Below, one piece after another: positions 27,744 to 37,359 of a stretch of 64,000 nt of DNA. The stretch covers positions 23,234-87,233 of the forward strand of contig NZ_JAAMPF010000019.1 of the NCBI RefSeq assembly GCF_011074795.1. The letters run 5' to 3'. The notes under the pieces were generated by a model that was not told the origin of the DNA, did not search any database, and saw only the letters and a program-made list of their open reading frames with translations. How positions within the stretch are numbered: position 1 is the first letter of the stretch; each line of letters starts with the position of its first letter. The stretch comes from Marinobacter salicampi. Lineage in GTDB: Bacteria > Pseudomonadota > Gammaproteobacteria > Pseudomonadales > Oleiphilaceae. The position numbers and the translations under genes are program-made.

Positions 27744-28409
27744 TCAGCTACAGAAAGGGGGAAACTGGTAGAATCGCCGGCACCGCAACTCGGCTTCGCA
27801 GTGGGGAAGCTGGGCGGTGTAGCTTGCGGCTTTGGCAGCGACCCGGCGGGCCACCTTCTGTACGCTGGGTTTGTTTCGAAAGGAGCCGCGCAGGTAACCC
27901 GTACGGCCTTCGTGGTAGGCCAGGTACAGGTGGTGGGCGTTGGTGGGAGCTATGTCGAGACCTTCCAGGCTCTTGTGGTTATACCAGCCGATAAAATCGA
28001 GAGCGTGCTGCATCTGGGTGCGCTGGGCGTAGAGCCCGCCGGCCTCCTTCATATAGTCGGCCCAGGCCGGGTCCAGCGCCTGGGCGTAGCCGTAGGCTGT
28101 CGATGGCCGAGCCCAGGGGATCAGGCCAAAGAGCCGGGTGCGGGGCGGCCGGACATGGCTGCGGAACGATGACTCGTAGTGAACAAAGGCCATCTGTATC
28201 GGAATGGGTATGCCCCAGCGCTGCTCGGAGGCGCGGGCATAGTCGTACCAGTCCGGGTGGTCGCTGAAAATTTCACAGATGTCGTTCTGGTTCTGTGGTG
28301 GCGCTGGCACCAGTATCTCAAAACCACCGATCAGCCATGCCAGGAGCATGATAAAAACCACAGGAAGCACCCGATGCCTAAGCCGGTTTTTCAGCACCAG
28401 TCTGTCCAT
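27744..28409 (-). CDS. Membrane-anchored lytic transglycosylase (SLT-like)
   Basis: A 221-residue protein with an N-terminal membrane anchor (VLPVVFIMLLAWLIGGFEIL) and a periplasmic SLT/lysozyme-like domain. The catalytic Glu is probably in VHYESSFRSH; AYGYAQALDPAWADY and DFIGWYNHKS follow as in this branch. It would cleave peptidoglycan glycan strands to anhydro-muropeptides. Its start codon overlaps the stop of the DUF4010 gene (TGATG), so they are translationally coupled, though a shared function is not known. Confidence 0.8.
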   Translation of the reverse strand: MDRLVLKNRLRHRVLPVVFIMLLAWLIGGFEILVPAPPQNQNDICEIFSDHPDWYDYARASEQRWGIPIPIQMAFVHYESSFRSHVRPPRTRLFGLIPWARPSTAYGYAQALDPAWADYMKEAGGLYAQRTQMQHALDFIGWYNHKSLEGLDIAPTNAHHLYLAYHEGRTGYLRGSFRNKPSVQKVARRVAAKAASYTAQLPHCEAELRCRRFYQFPPFCS

Positions 28410-29689
28410 CAGACGGCCCAGGCTGTGGCGAGCCCGGTTACCAGTGACAGGGCAATGGGCACAACCAGTCGGGCAGCAAGCTGCCGGGTACCTATGCCAG
28501 CGGCAATGCCGACCTTGACCAGGTTATTGACCGAGGCCGCGATGACGATCCCGATAATCGCAGTCTGGGCAGTTATGTCCGTTTGTGACATGCGGGTCAG
28601 GGACAGGGTGATGGCATCGACATCGGCAATGCCGGAGGTGGCGGCCAACATGTAGATGCCGACATTGCCCAGCCAGTCCCGAAGCAGTTCACCGAACAGG
28701 AAGATCATGGTCAGAAGCACCCCGAACACAAGGGCCGATTTAAGGTCCAGGGGGTTCTGTTTCAGCTCTGGCTGTTTGAACTCAATGTGCTTGCGGTCCC
28801 GGCGCCAAAGGAGCATCGCTGGCAGGTAAAGGGTCAGCGCCATGACCAGCACTGGCGCCCACAGGGTCGCAATCAGGTTGGGATTGATTAGTGCGCAATA
28901 GACCAGTATGCGTGGGAAGATCGTACCGGCGGCAAGCAGTATGCCGGATCCCAGAATCGGGCTGAGCTCCGGCGCGGCCCTGGACTGGCGGGCAAAATGC
29001 AGGGTCAGGGCGGTTGACGAGGTTATGCCGGCAAACAGGCTGGTGAACAACAGGCCTTTTTCAGTGCCGCCCACCTTGATGGCGAAATAACCCACGAACG
29101 AAACCGAGGCGATCAGAACCACCAGCCACCAGATTTCATAAGGGTTGAGCGCGCCACCTGGCCCCATGTCCTGGTCCGGTAGAATCGGCAGCATCACCAC
29201 CGAGATCAGCAGCAGTTTGAGCCCCGCATCCAGTTCATGGGCCTCAAGCCGGTTCATCAGCCCGTGTATTTCCTGCTTGTTATCCAGAATGATGGCGGTG
29301 ACCACAGCCGCCGTGGTGGCGACCATAAGGCTCGTGGACACGGCAATAGCGCCAAAACAGAAGGTGAGCAGCAACCCAATGATGCCGGTGATGCTGTAGT
29401 CCTGCACATTGCTGGTCCGCGCCCGGTACGCAATCAGGCATACGCCGATAAGCCCTATGAACATGGCCGGGAAAGCCCAATTGGTCATATCCCGGGTAAG
29501 CAGGGCTGAGATCCCCCCCAGCAGCCCGACCAGGGCATGGGTGCGAATGCCTGCGATACGCTCACCGGGCTTCTTGTGTCGGGCGCCCCAGCCCCGTTCG
29601 AGGCCAATGAGCGCGCCCAGTAACAGGGCCACGGTCAACCCGACCACATCAGGATTGTTCTCGATCAGAGCACTGGTGACGTCATCCAT
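28409..29689 (-). CDS. MgtC/SapB-DUF4010 family membrane protein
   Basis: A 426-residue polytopic protein. The N-terminal part has the MgtC/SapB pattern (LLGALIGLERGWG, RTHALVGLLGGISALL), and the C-terminal half is DUF4010 with GIADVDAITLSL. About twelve hydrophobic helices are visible. The family sits in the inner membrane; transport substrate and role are not established. It is the first gene of a coupled pair with the lytic transglycosylase and is separated from modC by 63 bp. Confidence 0.8.
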   Translation of the reverse strand: MDDVTSALIENNPDVVGLTVALLLGALIGLERGWGARHKKPGERIAGIRTHALVGLLGGISALLTRDMTNWAFPAMFIGLIGVCLIAYRARTSNVQDYSITGIIGLLLTFCFGAIAVSTSLMVATTAAVVTAIILDNKQEIHGLMNRLEAHELDAGLKLLLISVVMLPILPDQDMGPGGALNPYEIWWLVVLIASVSFVGYFAIKVGGTEKGLLFTSLFAGITSSTALTLHFARQSRAAPELSPILGSGILLAAGTIFPRILVYCALINPNLIATLWAPVLVMALTLYLPAMLLWRRDRKHIEFKQPELKQNPLDLKSALVFGVLLTMIFLFGELLRDWLGNVGIYMLAATSGIADVDAITLSLTRMSQTDITAQTAIIGIVIAASVNNLVKVGIAAGIGTRQLAARLVVPIALSLVTGLATAWAV

Positions 29690-29752
29690 TGTTGTTTTGC
29701 GGGTCCTCTGTTGTTTCCGGTTTGTCCTGTCAGTCTATGAACACCGTCCCGG

Positions 29753-30841
29753 CTAATCCAGCACTGCCACGGATTTGACCTGAACCCAGACCTTCCGACC
29801 CGGTGCCAGTTCAAGACGGTCTACCGAGCGACGGGTCAGGCGGGCCAGCAATGGTCGCGGGTTCAAATCCAGCCGGACCAGCGCATTGGACGGATGACCC
29901 CCGGGAGCGATCTCCTTCACCGTTGCCGGCAGCAGGTTCAGTATGCTTTGGTCGTCATGCCTTGATGAGGCGAGGCTGACATCCCGGGCCAGAACACGAA
30001 GCCTTACCGTTGTACCCTCGGGCAGGCCGTTATCCCTTACCCAGAGTCCGCCACCTTCGAATTCAGCACGGCACAGGTGCCACTTGCTTTCCCGGTAACC
30101 GATGATGGCATCCAGTATCACCCCCGGGTCGTCATTATCACGGTTGGCCAGGTCCATGCGGGCGGTCACATCGGTGAGGTTACCGACCGCCGTTACTTCG
30201 CCCCGGTTCATCATCACCACGTGGTCGGCAATCCGGGCCAGTTCGTCAGGCGAGTGGGTAACATAAAGCACCGGAATCGCCAGTTCACCGTGAAGACGCT
30301 CCAGGTAGGGCAGAATGTCGCGCCGGCTGGCATGATCAAGGGCCGACAGGGGTTCGTCCATCAGCAGCAGCCTGGGGCTGGTTAGCAGGGCCCGGGCGAT
30401 GGCTACGCGCTGGCGCTCGCCTCCGGAGAGCCTGTGGGGCCGGCGTGTGAGCATATGTTCGATGCCGAGCCACTCGGTCGCCTGGGCCATGGTCACCAGG
30501 CGCTCTGGTTTCGCTACCCGGCTGAAGCCGTAGTCCAGGTTCTGCTGCACGGTCAGATGGGGAAACAGGCTGGTTTCCTGGAACACATAGGCCAGGGGTC
30601 GGTGGTGAACCGGCCTGTGTTCATTGCCTCGCAGCCAGACATCGCCATTAATGATGACTTCGCCCTCTGCAGCGTCCAGGCCTGCAACACAGCGCAGCAG
30701 AGTGGTCTTGCCACAGCCTGAAGGGCCAAACACGGCCGTAACACCCTGCCCGGGCAGGGCCAGGTCCACATCCAGAGTGAAGCCGGGGAGCGACTTTCTG
30801 ATTTTTATGGCCAGGCCGGATTCCTGGTCAGCCTGGGTCAT
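29753..30841 (-). CDS. modC: Molybdate ABC transporter ATPase ModC
   Basis: A 362-residue ABC ATPase with Walker [13 protein letters not shown] (about 38-49), signature [16 protein letters not shown], Walker [14 protein letters not shown] and the H-loop THSPDE. After about residue 230 comes a C-terminal extension with the MOP/TOBE domain ([22 protein letters not shown]) that binds oxyanion and gives feedback inhibition. It energises molybdate uptake. The start overlaps the modB stop by 4 bp. Confidence 0.93.
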   Translation of the reverse strand: MTQADQESGLAIKIRKSLPGFTLDVDLALPGQGVTAVFGPSGCGKTTLLRCVAGLDAAEGEVIINGDVWLRGNEHRPVHHRPLAYVFQETSLFPHLTVQQNLDYGFSRVAKPERLVTMAQATEWLGIEHMLTRRPHRLSGGERQRVAIARALLTSPRLLLMDEPLSALDHASRRDILPYLERLHGELAIPVLYVTHSPDELARIADHVVMMNRGEVTAVGNLTDVTARMDLANRDNDDPGVILDAIIGYRESKWHLCRAEFEGGGLWVRDNGLPEGTTVRLRVLARDVSLASSRHDDQSILNLLPATVKEIAPGGHPSNALVRLDLNPRPLLARLTRRSVDRLELAPGRKVWVQVKSVAVLD

Positions 30842-31515
30842 AAAGCTCTCCGGTTGTTGAGGCGGCCATTGATCAGGTACAGGCTGACCAGCACCACAAA
30901 GGAAAAGCCCAGCATGCCTGCGGCCAGGGCATGGGCCTTATCGTATTCCAGGGTTTCCACATGGTCATAGATGGCGACGGAAATCACCCGCGTCTCGCCG
31001 GGAATGTTGCCGCCGATCATTAGTACGACCCCGAACTCGCCAATGGTATGGGCAAAGGACAGCACCGCAGCGGTCAGGAAGCCGGAGCGCGCAAGGGGTA
31101 CAGCGATGGTAAAGAAACTGTCCCACGCCGATGCCCGCAGGGTCGCGGCAACCTCTAGCATACGGCTGCTGACCGCTTCAAAGGCGTTCTGGAGGGGTTG
31201 CACGGTGAATGGCAGAGACGACAGAACCGAGGCAAATACCAGGCCCTCAAAGGTGAAGGGTAGGGTGCCCAGCCCCAGCGAAGTGGTCAGTTCGCCGAGG
31301 GGCCCATCCGGCCCCAGCAGTACCAGCAGGTAGAAACCCAGCACCGTGGGCGGAAGCACCAGGGGCAGGGCTACAATGGCGGCGATGGGCTGGCGTAGCC
31401 AGTGCCGGCTGCGGGCCAGCCACCAGGCAATGGGGGTGCCAACCACCATGAGAATCAGGGTTGTGACGGTCGCCAGCTTGAGTGTCAGCCAGACCGCTTG
31501 CCATTCGGTATCCAT
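30838..31515 (-). CDS. modB: Molybdate ABC transporter permease ModB
   Basis: A 225-residue inner-membrane permease with five to six helices and the EAA-type coupling motif ([21 protein letters not shown], about 123-143). [20 protein letters not shown] is characteristic of ModB. It forms the homodimeric pore for molybdate and starts 21 bp after modA. Confidence 0.92.
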   Translation of the reverse strand: MDTEWQAVWLTLKLATVTTLILMVVGTPIAWWLARSRHWLRQPIAAIVALPLVLPPTVLGFYLLVLLGPDGPLGELTTSLGLGTLPFTFEGLVFASVLSSLPFTVQPLQNAFEAVSSRMLEVAATLRASAWDSFFTIAVPLARSGFLTAAVLSFAHTIGEFGVVLMIGGNIPGETRVISVAIYDHVETLEYDKAHALAAGMLGFSFVVLVSLYLINGRLNNRRAL

Positions 31516-31536
31516 CGATGCTGTGTTTCCATAACG

Positions 31537-32313
31537 TCAGGGCGTCGTTACTGTGCCATAACCGTGCTGTTCAATCAGCTCAAGCGCCTCGGGTTGTTGC
31601 AGGAATTCAAGCCAGTCCCGGGCGGCTTCGTTGTCCTGGCCCCGCATCAGCAATACCGCCTGTTGGTAGATCGGCTCATAGTAGTGCTCGGGAACGGGCC
31701 AGTAGCTGCCGTTCTGCGTGTCTTCGTCGCTCAGTTGGGCGAGGGCAACCAGGCCTGCATCGGTGTTGCGGGTAGCGGCAAACTGGAACGCCTGGGCGAT
31801 GGATTCACCCCGAACCAGACGCTTTTGCACCTGGTCGATAATGCCAAGCTGTTCAAGCAGGTCCCGGGCCGCGCGGCCGTAGGGTGCCGTTTTCGGGTTG
31901 GCGATGGCCAGCCGACGGAAGTCCTGCTGCATCAGCCAAGCCTCACCCTCTTCGAAGCGGCCTGCAACCGGGCTCCACAATACCAGTTTGCCCTCGGCAT
32001 AGGTGAAGCGCGAACCAGGCAGGGCATGACCCTCGGCCTCTGCCCGGGCGGGGCGCTCCTCATCGGCGGCGAGAAATGCATCGAAGGGCGCGCCATGGGC
32101 TATCTGAGCGTAGAGCTTGCCGGTGGAGCCAAAACTGAAGGTTATGGTATGGCCTGTCTGTGCTTCGAAGCGCTGGGCCAGGGCTTCCGCGGTTGCAGAA
32201 AAGTTGGAGGCTACCGCTACCAGCGCCTCGGCTGCCCGGGCCGGGGCGGCTTGCAGGGCAACGACCAGGAGCATGACCATGAGCCAGGGCTGGGTTCCGG
32301 TCAGGGCTGTCAC
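31537..32313 (-). CDS. modA: Molybdate-binding periplasmic protein ModA
   Basis: A 258-residue binding protein with a signal peptide (MVMLLVVALQAAPARA) and the ModA start VAVASNFSATAEALAQRFEAQTG. FSFGSTGKLYAQIAHGAPFDAFLAADEERP supplies the oxyanion-binding Ser and backbone contacts. The start is a GTG with AGGAGG upstream. The modABC order is normal. No ModE-like palindrome was recognised upstream, and the FHA gene ends only 70 bp away on the same strand, so read-through from the kinase cluster is possible. Confidence 0.92.
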   Translation of the reverse strand: MTALTGTQPWLMVMLLVVALQAAPARAAEALVAVASNFSATAEALAQRFEAQTGHTITFSFGSTGKLYAQIAHGAPFDAFLAADEERPARAEAEGHALPGSRFTYAEGKLVLWSPVAGRFEEGEAWLMQQDFRRLAIANPKTAPYGRAARDLLEQLGIIDQVQKRLVRGESIAQAFQFAATRNTDAGLVALAQLSDEDTQNGSYWPVPEHYYEPIYQQAVLLMRGQDNEAARDWLEFLQQPEALELIEQHGYGTVTTP

Positions 32314-32382
32314 CTGGGAGGCCTCCTGATGGCGTTGGTAAATAGGGTTTGCTCCTCACGAGAGCGTGTTCCCCGAGAACGC

Positions 32383-32736
32383 TTATTCCTCGAGAATATA
32401 GGCGGTTTTCTCGAGGCTGCTTTCATCTTCATCCACAAAGCGGAACAGGTTCCAGCCGATCCTGACCAGGTCATGACTGTTCAGGCGCTGGCGGTCCTGT
32501 ATCCGCACGTCATTGATAAAGGTGCCATTGGTGCTATCCCGGTCGTTTATGTAGTAATCCACCGTATCGTTAAGATAGGAGTTGACCACTGCCTCGATCA
32601 GGGCATGACGGCTGCTGACCGACAGCTCGTCAATGCAGATATCGTTGTCCGGATGACGTCCGACCCGTGTTTGAGGGCCGGTGAGTTCAAAGGTATGAAC
32701 CACCACATTGTCTACCAGTTGGGAAAGTGCCGCCAT
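32383..32736 (-). CDS. FHA domain protein
   Basis: A 117-residue protein that is almost only an FHA domain: VGRHPDNDICIDELSVSSRHALIE and NDRDSTNGTFINDVRI contain the conserved Gly-Arg, Ser-Arg-His and Asn-Gly residues that grip phosphothreonine. It probably docks to targets phosphorylated by the kinase two genes upstream. It lies 39 bp after the phosphatase gene on the same strand. Confidence 0.88.
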   Translation of the reverse strand: MAALSQLVDNVVVHTFELTGPQTRVGRHPDNDICIDELSVSSRHALIEAVVNSYLNDTVDYYINDRDSTNGTFINDVRIQDRQRLNSHDLVRIGWNLFRFVDEDESSLEKTAYILEE

Positions 32737-32775
32737 AGGTATCTCCTGTGAGACAGTAATGCGAGAGGAAGGGAC

Positions 32776-33525
32776 TCAGCCCTGGACCAGAACGATGGAC
32801 ACATTGTCCGCCGCCTGATTATCAAGGCTCTGTTCAAGTAAGTTCCGGGCCCTGGCTTCCAGTGAACCGGGGCTGTCATTCAAAAGATCACGCCATTCAC
32901 TGTCTGGCACAGCGTCGGTAAGGCCATCGGAGCACAGCAGCAGACAGTCGCCCGGAGCCAGCTCGAAATAACCGAAGCTGGCGGTGACGTCGGACGACGA
33001 GCCCAGGGCCCGGGTCAGCACATTGCGGAACGGCACCCGGGGTGCTTCCGCTGCGGTGATGCTGCCATCGTCCACCATGTTCTGGACCACGGTGTCGTCA
33101 CGGGTCTTGAGCTCGACAGGTCCACTGCCCGGAACCCGATAACAGCGCGAATCCCCCAGGTGAGCCACATGCACCCGGTGACCCAGTACCCAGGCCAGCA
33201 CAACCGTGGTGCCCATTTTGCTCAACGAGCTGTCCCGGTTCTGGGCGCGGGCTATGCTGTCGCTCGCCCTGTCGATGGCCTGCTGGATCAGCTCTTCCAC
33301 CGAGACGGCGTCCAGCGCTGAATTCACCAGGGCAGGTTCAAGCACTTCCAGCAGGGCATCCACTGCAAGCTGGCTGGCTATCCCGCCACCCTCATAGCCG
33401 CCCATGCCATCGGCTACAATCGCCAGGGCGGCTTCACCATCATCGCTTACACGGCAGGCGATAGCGTCCTGGTTGGTGGCCCGCTTGGTGCCGGTATCGG
33501 TCACCCCGGTTGCTGACAGAGCCAT
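32776..33525 (-). CDS. PP2C family Ser/Thr phosphatase
   Basis: A 249-residue PPM/PP2C phosphatase with the metal-binding motifs VADGMGGYEGGG (about 38-49), AHLGDSRCYR, LLCSDGLTDAV and AADNVSIVLV. It uses two Mn/Mg ions to dephosphorylate Ser/Thr residues. It starts one base inside the kinase stop codon, so kinase and phosphatase are made together, the standard antagonist pairing also seen in type VI secretion control clusters, although no T6SS gene is nearby. Confidence 0.9.
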   Translation of the reverse strand: MALSATGVTDTGTKRATNQDAIACRVSDDGEAALAIVADGMGGYEGGGIASQLAVDALLEVLEPALVNSALDAVSVEELIQQAIDRASDSIARAQNRDSSLSKMGTTVVLAWVLGHRVHVAHLGDSRCYRVPGSGPVELKTRDDTVVQNMVDDGSITAAEAPRVPFRNVLTRALGSSSDVTASFGYFELAPGDCLLLCSDGLTDAVPDSEWRDLLNDSPGSLEARARNLLEQSLDNQAADNVSIVLVQG

Positions 33526-35126
33526 TATGAAGCCTCCTTGCTGGTGTGACGGGCGGCGGCCCGACGCAACGCCTGGGCCATCTCGCCGGCGCTGGCAAAC
33601 CGCTTGCCGGGCTCCCGCTGAATGGCCTTGTTGATAATCCGCACCGCAGCGTCGGGAACGTCCGGCTGGAACTCCCGCACACTGCGTGGCCGCTTGTTCA
33701 GTACCTGGTAGGTCAGGTTTGCCAGGGAATCGCCCTGGAACGGCGTCTGCCCTGATAACAGACGGTAAAGGGTGACGCCCAGGCTGTAAATGTCCGAGGC
33801 CCCGGTAACCTTCTGGCCCTTGAGCTGCTCCGGTGACATATACAACGGGCTGCCCATGATGCTGCCGGTTCGGGTGGCGGAGTCGTCGGTGATTCTGGCG
33901 ATGCCGAAATCGGTAATCTTCATGTCGCCGGACTTCGGGTTAAAGATGATATTGCCGGGCTTGATGTCCCGGTGAACGATCTTCTGGCTGTGGGCATAGT
34001 CCAGCGCTTCCGCGACCCGGGCCATCAGGTCCAGCACAACCGGCAAAGGCAGCAGGCCTTTCGGTTTACTGAATGCGCTGAGGGGTTTGCCACTGGCGTA
34101 GTCCATGGCGATAAACGCCAGGTCGGCCTCCTCGCCCACGTCATACACCGTCACAATGTCAGGGTGATTCAGGCGCCCGGCCGCTTCGGCCTCCCGGAAA
34201 AAGCGGGCCTTGAGGTCGGCAAGCTCCGCGCCTTCGAACTGGCTGTAGCTGAAGGTCTTGATGGCCACGGTACGGGCGATGCGGGGGTCTTTGCCCAGGT
34301 AAACCACACCCATGGCGCCGCGGCCCAGTTCCCGCTCGACCTGATAGCGCCCGAGGGTCGGCTTGCTGACTTTCTGGTCCGGCATCACCAGGGTGCGGGT
34401 AGCCTCAAGGGAGACCGTACCGCTGTCGGAATAATGGGTAGTGACCTGTTCGACGCTCGCCAGGCGTTCCTTCACATCGCGGAAGTTTCTGGAGCTGGCA
34501 ATTATCTGGTGGTAGGTACGGGCGGCCGCTTCGTAGTTGCGCTTGCGCTCAAGGGCGATGGCAATGTCGTATTGTAGGTCGAGGATGTCATCGTCCGCAG
34601 GGCACTGGGCCAGAGCCGCCAGGGCGCCGTCTGACTCACCTTTTTGCAGCAGCAAGCGCGCCAGCTGATAGCGGGCGTCCAGCACATTGTTCTCAAGCGC
34701 CTGGATCTGACGGTAAGGCCGCAGCCAGAACAGCATGATGACAAAGCCCGCCCCAAGGAAGGTGATCACCGGCCCCAGCGGCAGCCAGGTCTGGCGATAC
34801 AACAGCAGCACCGACTGGCCAATAAACATGGCAGCGATCAGTAGAACAGTAACCAGGCTTGCCATGGGTGTGGTCATGGCCGGCACAAGCGCTACAAGAA
34901 AAAGCGCGCTGAGCCCCAGGCAGGCTATCAGGGCGTGCAGTGCCCAGGAGGGCACCTGTATGGCTTTGGCTGACAGCAGGGCAGAGAACTGCTCAGCAGT
35001 CAGCCCTGAACTTGAGGCCGATGCCGAGGTGACCAGGTCGTAGAGGGAGCGGTCAAGCTGCCCGAGGCCAGACAAATCCGGCCCCACAGGCAGGATGGCA
35101 AGACCAACCACCAGGGCGAAGGCCAC
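33525..35126 (-). CDS. Membrane Ser/Thr protein kinase, reduced CHASE2 type
   Basis: At least 533 residues. The kinase domain (about 265-530) is complete: LGRGAMGVVYLGKD, VAIKTF, HRDIKPGNIIF, ITDFGIA and MSPEQLKG. The N-terminal part has a first membrane helix, LGQLDRSLYDLV as at the start of CHASE2 sensors, then after only about 30 residues three more helices; the large extracellular part of CHASE2 is missing. A helical TPR-like stretch (about 165-235) links to the kinase. The listed start is GTG without a ribosome site. The frame stays open upstream, and an ATT at 35171 with GGAG before it would give a better first helix. Confidence 0.85.
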   Translation of the reverse strand: MAFALVVGLAILPVGPDLSGLGQLDRSLYDLVTSASASSSGLTAEQFSALLSAKAIQVPSWALHALIACLGLSALFLVALVPAMTTPMASLVTVLLIAAMFIGQSVLLLYRQTWLPLGPVITFLGAGFVIMLFWLRPYRQIQALENNVLDARYQLARLLLQKGESDGALAALAQCPADDDILDLQYDIAIALERKRNYEAAARTYHQIIASSRNFRDVKERLASVEQVTTHYSDSGTVSLEATRTLVMPDQKVSKPTLGRYQVERELGRGAMGVVYLGKDPRIARTVAIKTFSYSQFEGAELADLKARFFREAEAAGRLNHPDIVTVYDVGEEADLAFIAMDYASGKPLSAFSKPKGLLPLPVVLDLMARVAEALDYAHSQKIVHRDIKPGNIIFNPKSGDMKITDFGIARITDDSATRTGSIMGSPLYMSPEQLKGQKVTGASDIYSLGVTLYRLLSGQTPFQGDSLANLTYQVLNKRPRSVREFQPDVPDAAVRIINKAIQREPGKRFASAGEMAQALRRAAARHTSKEAS

Positions 35127-35286
35127 AACCAGCGAGCGCAGGCTGAACAGGCGTGACAGCAGATAGAAAATAGCCCTTACTCCACAACAGGATACATAGC
35201 CGGATGCCGCTCAGTGTAGGAAGACCCGGAGCAAGCGGCACAGGATGTTTTGTGGCTTTTTGTAAGGACTTGTACGCCTCGGTTAT

Positions 35287-36372
35287 TTACCCGGCGGAGC
35301 GTCGTTTCCTGAGCTCCTGTATGGCGATCACGGTAAGGGTAATGACAGTCAGCGGCAGCACAAAGTAAAGCATTGCGACGCCAAAGCCTTCCAGGGAGTC
35401 GTGGTGGGAAGCCGCCATGATCAGGTAAAGGGTGTAAGCCCCATAGTAGGCCAGCAGTACCACACCCTCCGCCCGGCTGATGATGCCGCCGGTAAAGAAA
35501 ATGGGCAGGCAGGCCAGGGCGACCGCGATCATGACCGGCATGTCGAAACCGAGCACAGCCGGGCTGACGGCAATACCGCCAGGGGCGATGATGCTGGCGA
35601 TGCCCAGTACGCCCATCAGGTTGAAGATATTGCTGCCCACCACGTTACCCACGGCTATGTCCCGCTCGCCCCGAAGGGCAGCAATCAGGGAGGTAACCAC
35701 TTCTGGAAGGGATGTGCCGGCCGCAACGATGGTCAGCCCGACCACCAGTTCGCTGACTCCCAGGTGCTTGGCAAAGGCCACCGCACTGTCCACCAGCCAG
35801 CCGGACCCAACAACCAGCAGCACCAGGCCGCCAGCAATGAAAGCCAGGTTCTTGGCCAGGCTGTTCTTACTGTCGGGAATGGCATCCGGCACGCCATCGG
35901 CCCGGTTCTGGGCAGCGGTTTCCTGGCCCTGGCGCCGGCTCTGCATGATCAGGAAAGTAACGTAGGTTACCAGGCCCAACACCAGGATCAGACCGTCGAT
36001 CCAGCCCAGAGCGCCGTCCAGCGACAGCAGCAGGACCAGTACCGAGAGCCCGATCATCAGCGGCACGTCAACGCGCACCAACTGCTGCGAAACAATCAGT
36101 GGCACAATCAGCGCTGCCATGCCCAGGATGAACAGAACGTTGAAGATGTTGCTGCCAATGACGTTACCCAGGGCGATACCGGCCTGACCTGACAGCGAGG
36201 ATTCGATGCTGACAGCCAGCTCCGGAGAGCTGGTGCCAAAGGCGACCACAGTAAGGCCAACCACCAGGGGTGCAATACCAAAGGCGCTCGCCAGACGAGA
36301 CGCGCCCCGAACCAGAACTTCCGCGCCTACAATCAGGAAAACCAGCCCGATCACGAACAGGAGGATGGCCAT
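35287..36372 (-). CDS. CaCA family Ca2+/Na+ antiporter, YrbG-like
   Basis: A 361-residue membrane protein with the inverted-repeat design of the CaCA superfamily. The two alpha repeats are VVAFGTSSPELAVSIESS and IVAAGTSLPEVVTSLIAA, each followed by GNVIGSNIFN / GNVVGSNIFN. The acidic residue in each repeat coordinates calcium. A long cytoplasmic loop separates the halves. It exchanges Ca2+ for Na+ or H+. It is the likely downstream partner of the universal stress gene, 59 bp away. Confidence 0.9.
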   Translation of the reverse strand: MAILLFVIGLVFLIVGAEVLVRGASRLASAFGIAPLVVGLTVVAFGTSSPELAVSIESSLSGQAGIALGNVIGSNIFNVLFILGMAALIVPLIVSQQLVRVDVPLMIGLSVLVLLLSLDGALGWIDGLILVLGLVTYVTFLIMQSRRQGQETAAQNRADGVPDAIPDSKNSLAKNLAFIAGGLVLLVVGSGWLVDSAVAFAKHLGVSELVVGLTIVAAGTSLPEVVTSLIAALRGERDIAVGNVVGSNIFNLMGVLGIASIIAPGGIAVSPAVLGFDMPVMIAVALACLPIFFTGGIISRAEGVVLLAYYGAYTLYLIMAASHHDSLEGFGVAMLYFVLPLTVITLTVIAIQELRKRRSAG

Positions 36373-36431
36373 AGAACTATTCCCTCAGTGCCTTTTGGGC
36401 ATCAAAATGTTGCCCGGCCCCTGGGGGCTTC

Positions 36432-37283
36432 CTAGCGAAGAATGACCAGGGGTTTCTGTGCTGTCTGGAGCATGGTAGTGGTCGTACTTCCCACCAGGAA
36501 CTGCCGGATTCTGGAGTGCCCGTAGGCCCCCATGACAAGCACGTCAATATCATGCTCTTCCTGGTATTCATGCAAGGCTTTTTCGACGTCGCCGGCGCGA
36601 ATGGCGAGGGTAACGTCGATGCCCAGGCCGTTCAGCATTTTCTCAGCCCGTTTCAGTTGCTCCCAGCGATCGCTGGTGTCCGGGCCAATCATCACCAGGT
36701 GCAGGGGCATGTCCCGGAAAACTGGCGTGCCGGCCAGTAACTCGATGCCTTTGAAAGCGGTGGCACTGCCATCGAACGCCAGCATGGCGCTCTTCGGCGC
36801 CGCGTAGTCGTCCGGTACCAGCAGAATGGGACGATTAACGCTGCGGATGACGGTTTCCAGCTGGCTGCCAATATGAACCTCCCGCTCGGAGCTGCTTTCG
36901 CCATGCAGGCCCATGACCAGAAGCCGGGTCTGACTTTCCAGTGCCAGCAGGGATTCGGTCAGGTCACCGTGGCGCTGGCGTTTGACGATGTCCGTAACGC
37001 CGGCCTGGCGGACCCTCTGTTCAGCCTCGTCAAGCATGTGATGGCCGTGCTCGAGAGCCAGCTTGCTGCGCTTCTGGTCCAGTTCCGCCAGCTCTTCAAG
37101 CAGCTTCTCACGGCTGCCAAGGCCGATGTTGCCGGTGAGGTTGGGGTCCGCCGGATAGCGCTCCTCGTCCAGCACGTGCAGGAGCAACAGCGGTGTTTCC
37201 ATGCGGTGACTTGCCCACGCCGCATAGTCGCAAATAGCTGAGGAGGCTTGCGAGCCATCAATACAGGCTACTACTCGTAACAT
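36432..37283 (-). CDS. Tandem universal stress protein
   Basis: A 283-residue protein made of two UspA domains. Each starts with a beta-strand plus Asp (VVACIDGSQASSAICDYA; SAMLAFDGSATAFKG), and the second ends with the ATP-binding pattern VMGAYGHSRIRQFLVGSTT. Tandem Usp proteins bind ATP and respond to membrane or energy stress. The Met at 37283 has GAGG upstream and removes 25 non-homologous residues. It lies between a SulP permease and a Ca2+ exchanger, a common Usp-transporter association. Confidence 0.88.
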   Translation of the reverse strand: MLRVVACIDGSQASSAICDYAAWASHRMETPLLLLHVLDEERYPADPNLTGNIGLGSREKLLEELAELDQKRSKLALEHGHHMLDEAEQRVRQAGVTDIVKRQRHGDLTESLLALESQTRLLVMGLHGESSSEREVHIGSQLETVIRSVNRPILLVPDDYAAPKSAMLAFDGSATAFKGIELLAGTPVFRDMPLHLVMIGPDTSDRWEQLKRAEKMLNGLGIDVTLAIRAGDVEKALHEYQEEHDIDVLVMGAYGHSRIRQFLVGSTTTTMLQTAQKPLVILR

Positions 37284-37359
37284 CTCAACCTCGCTTTCGG
37301 TGTCTTGTTGTTTATGGGTCCGATCGAAAGTGTCTTTTCCTACGTGTGATCCAGTCATA

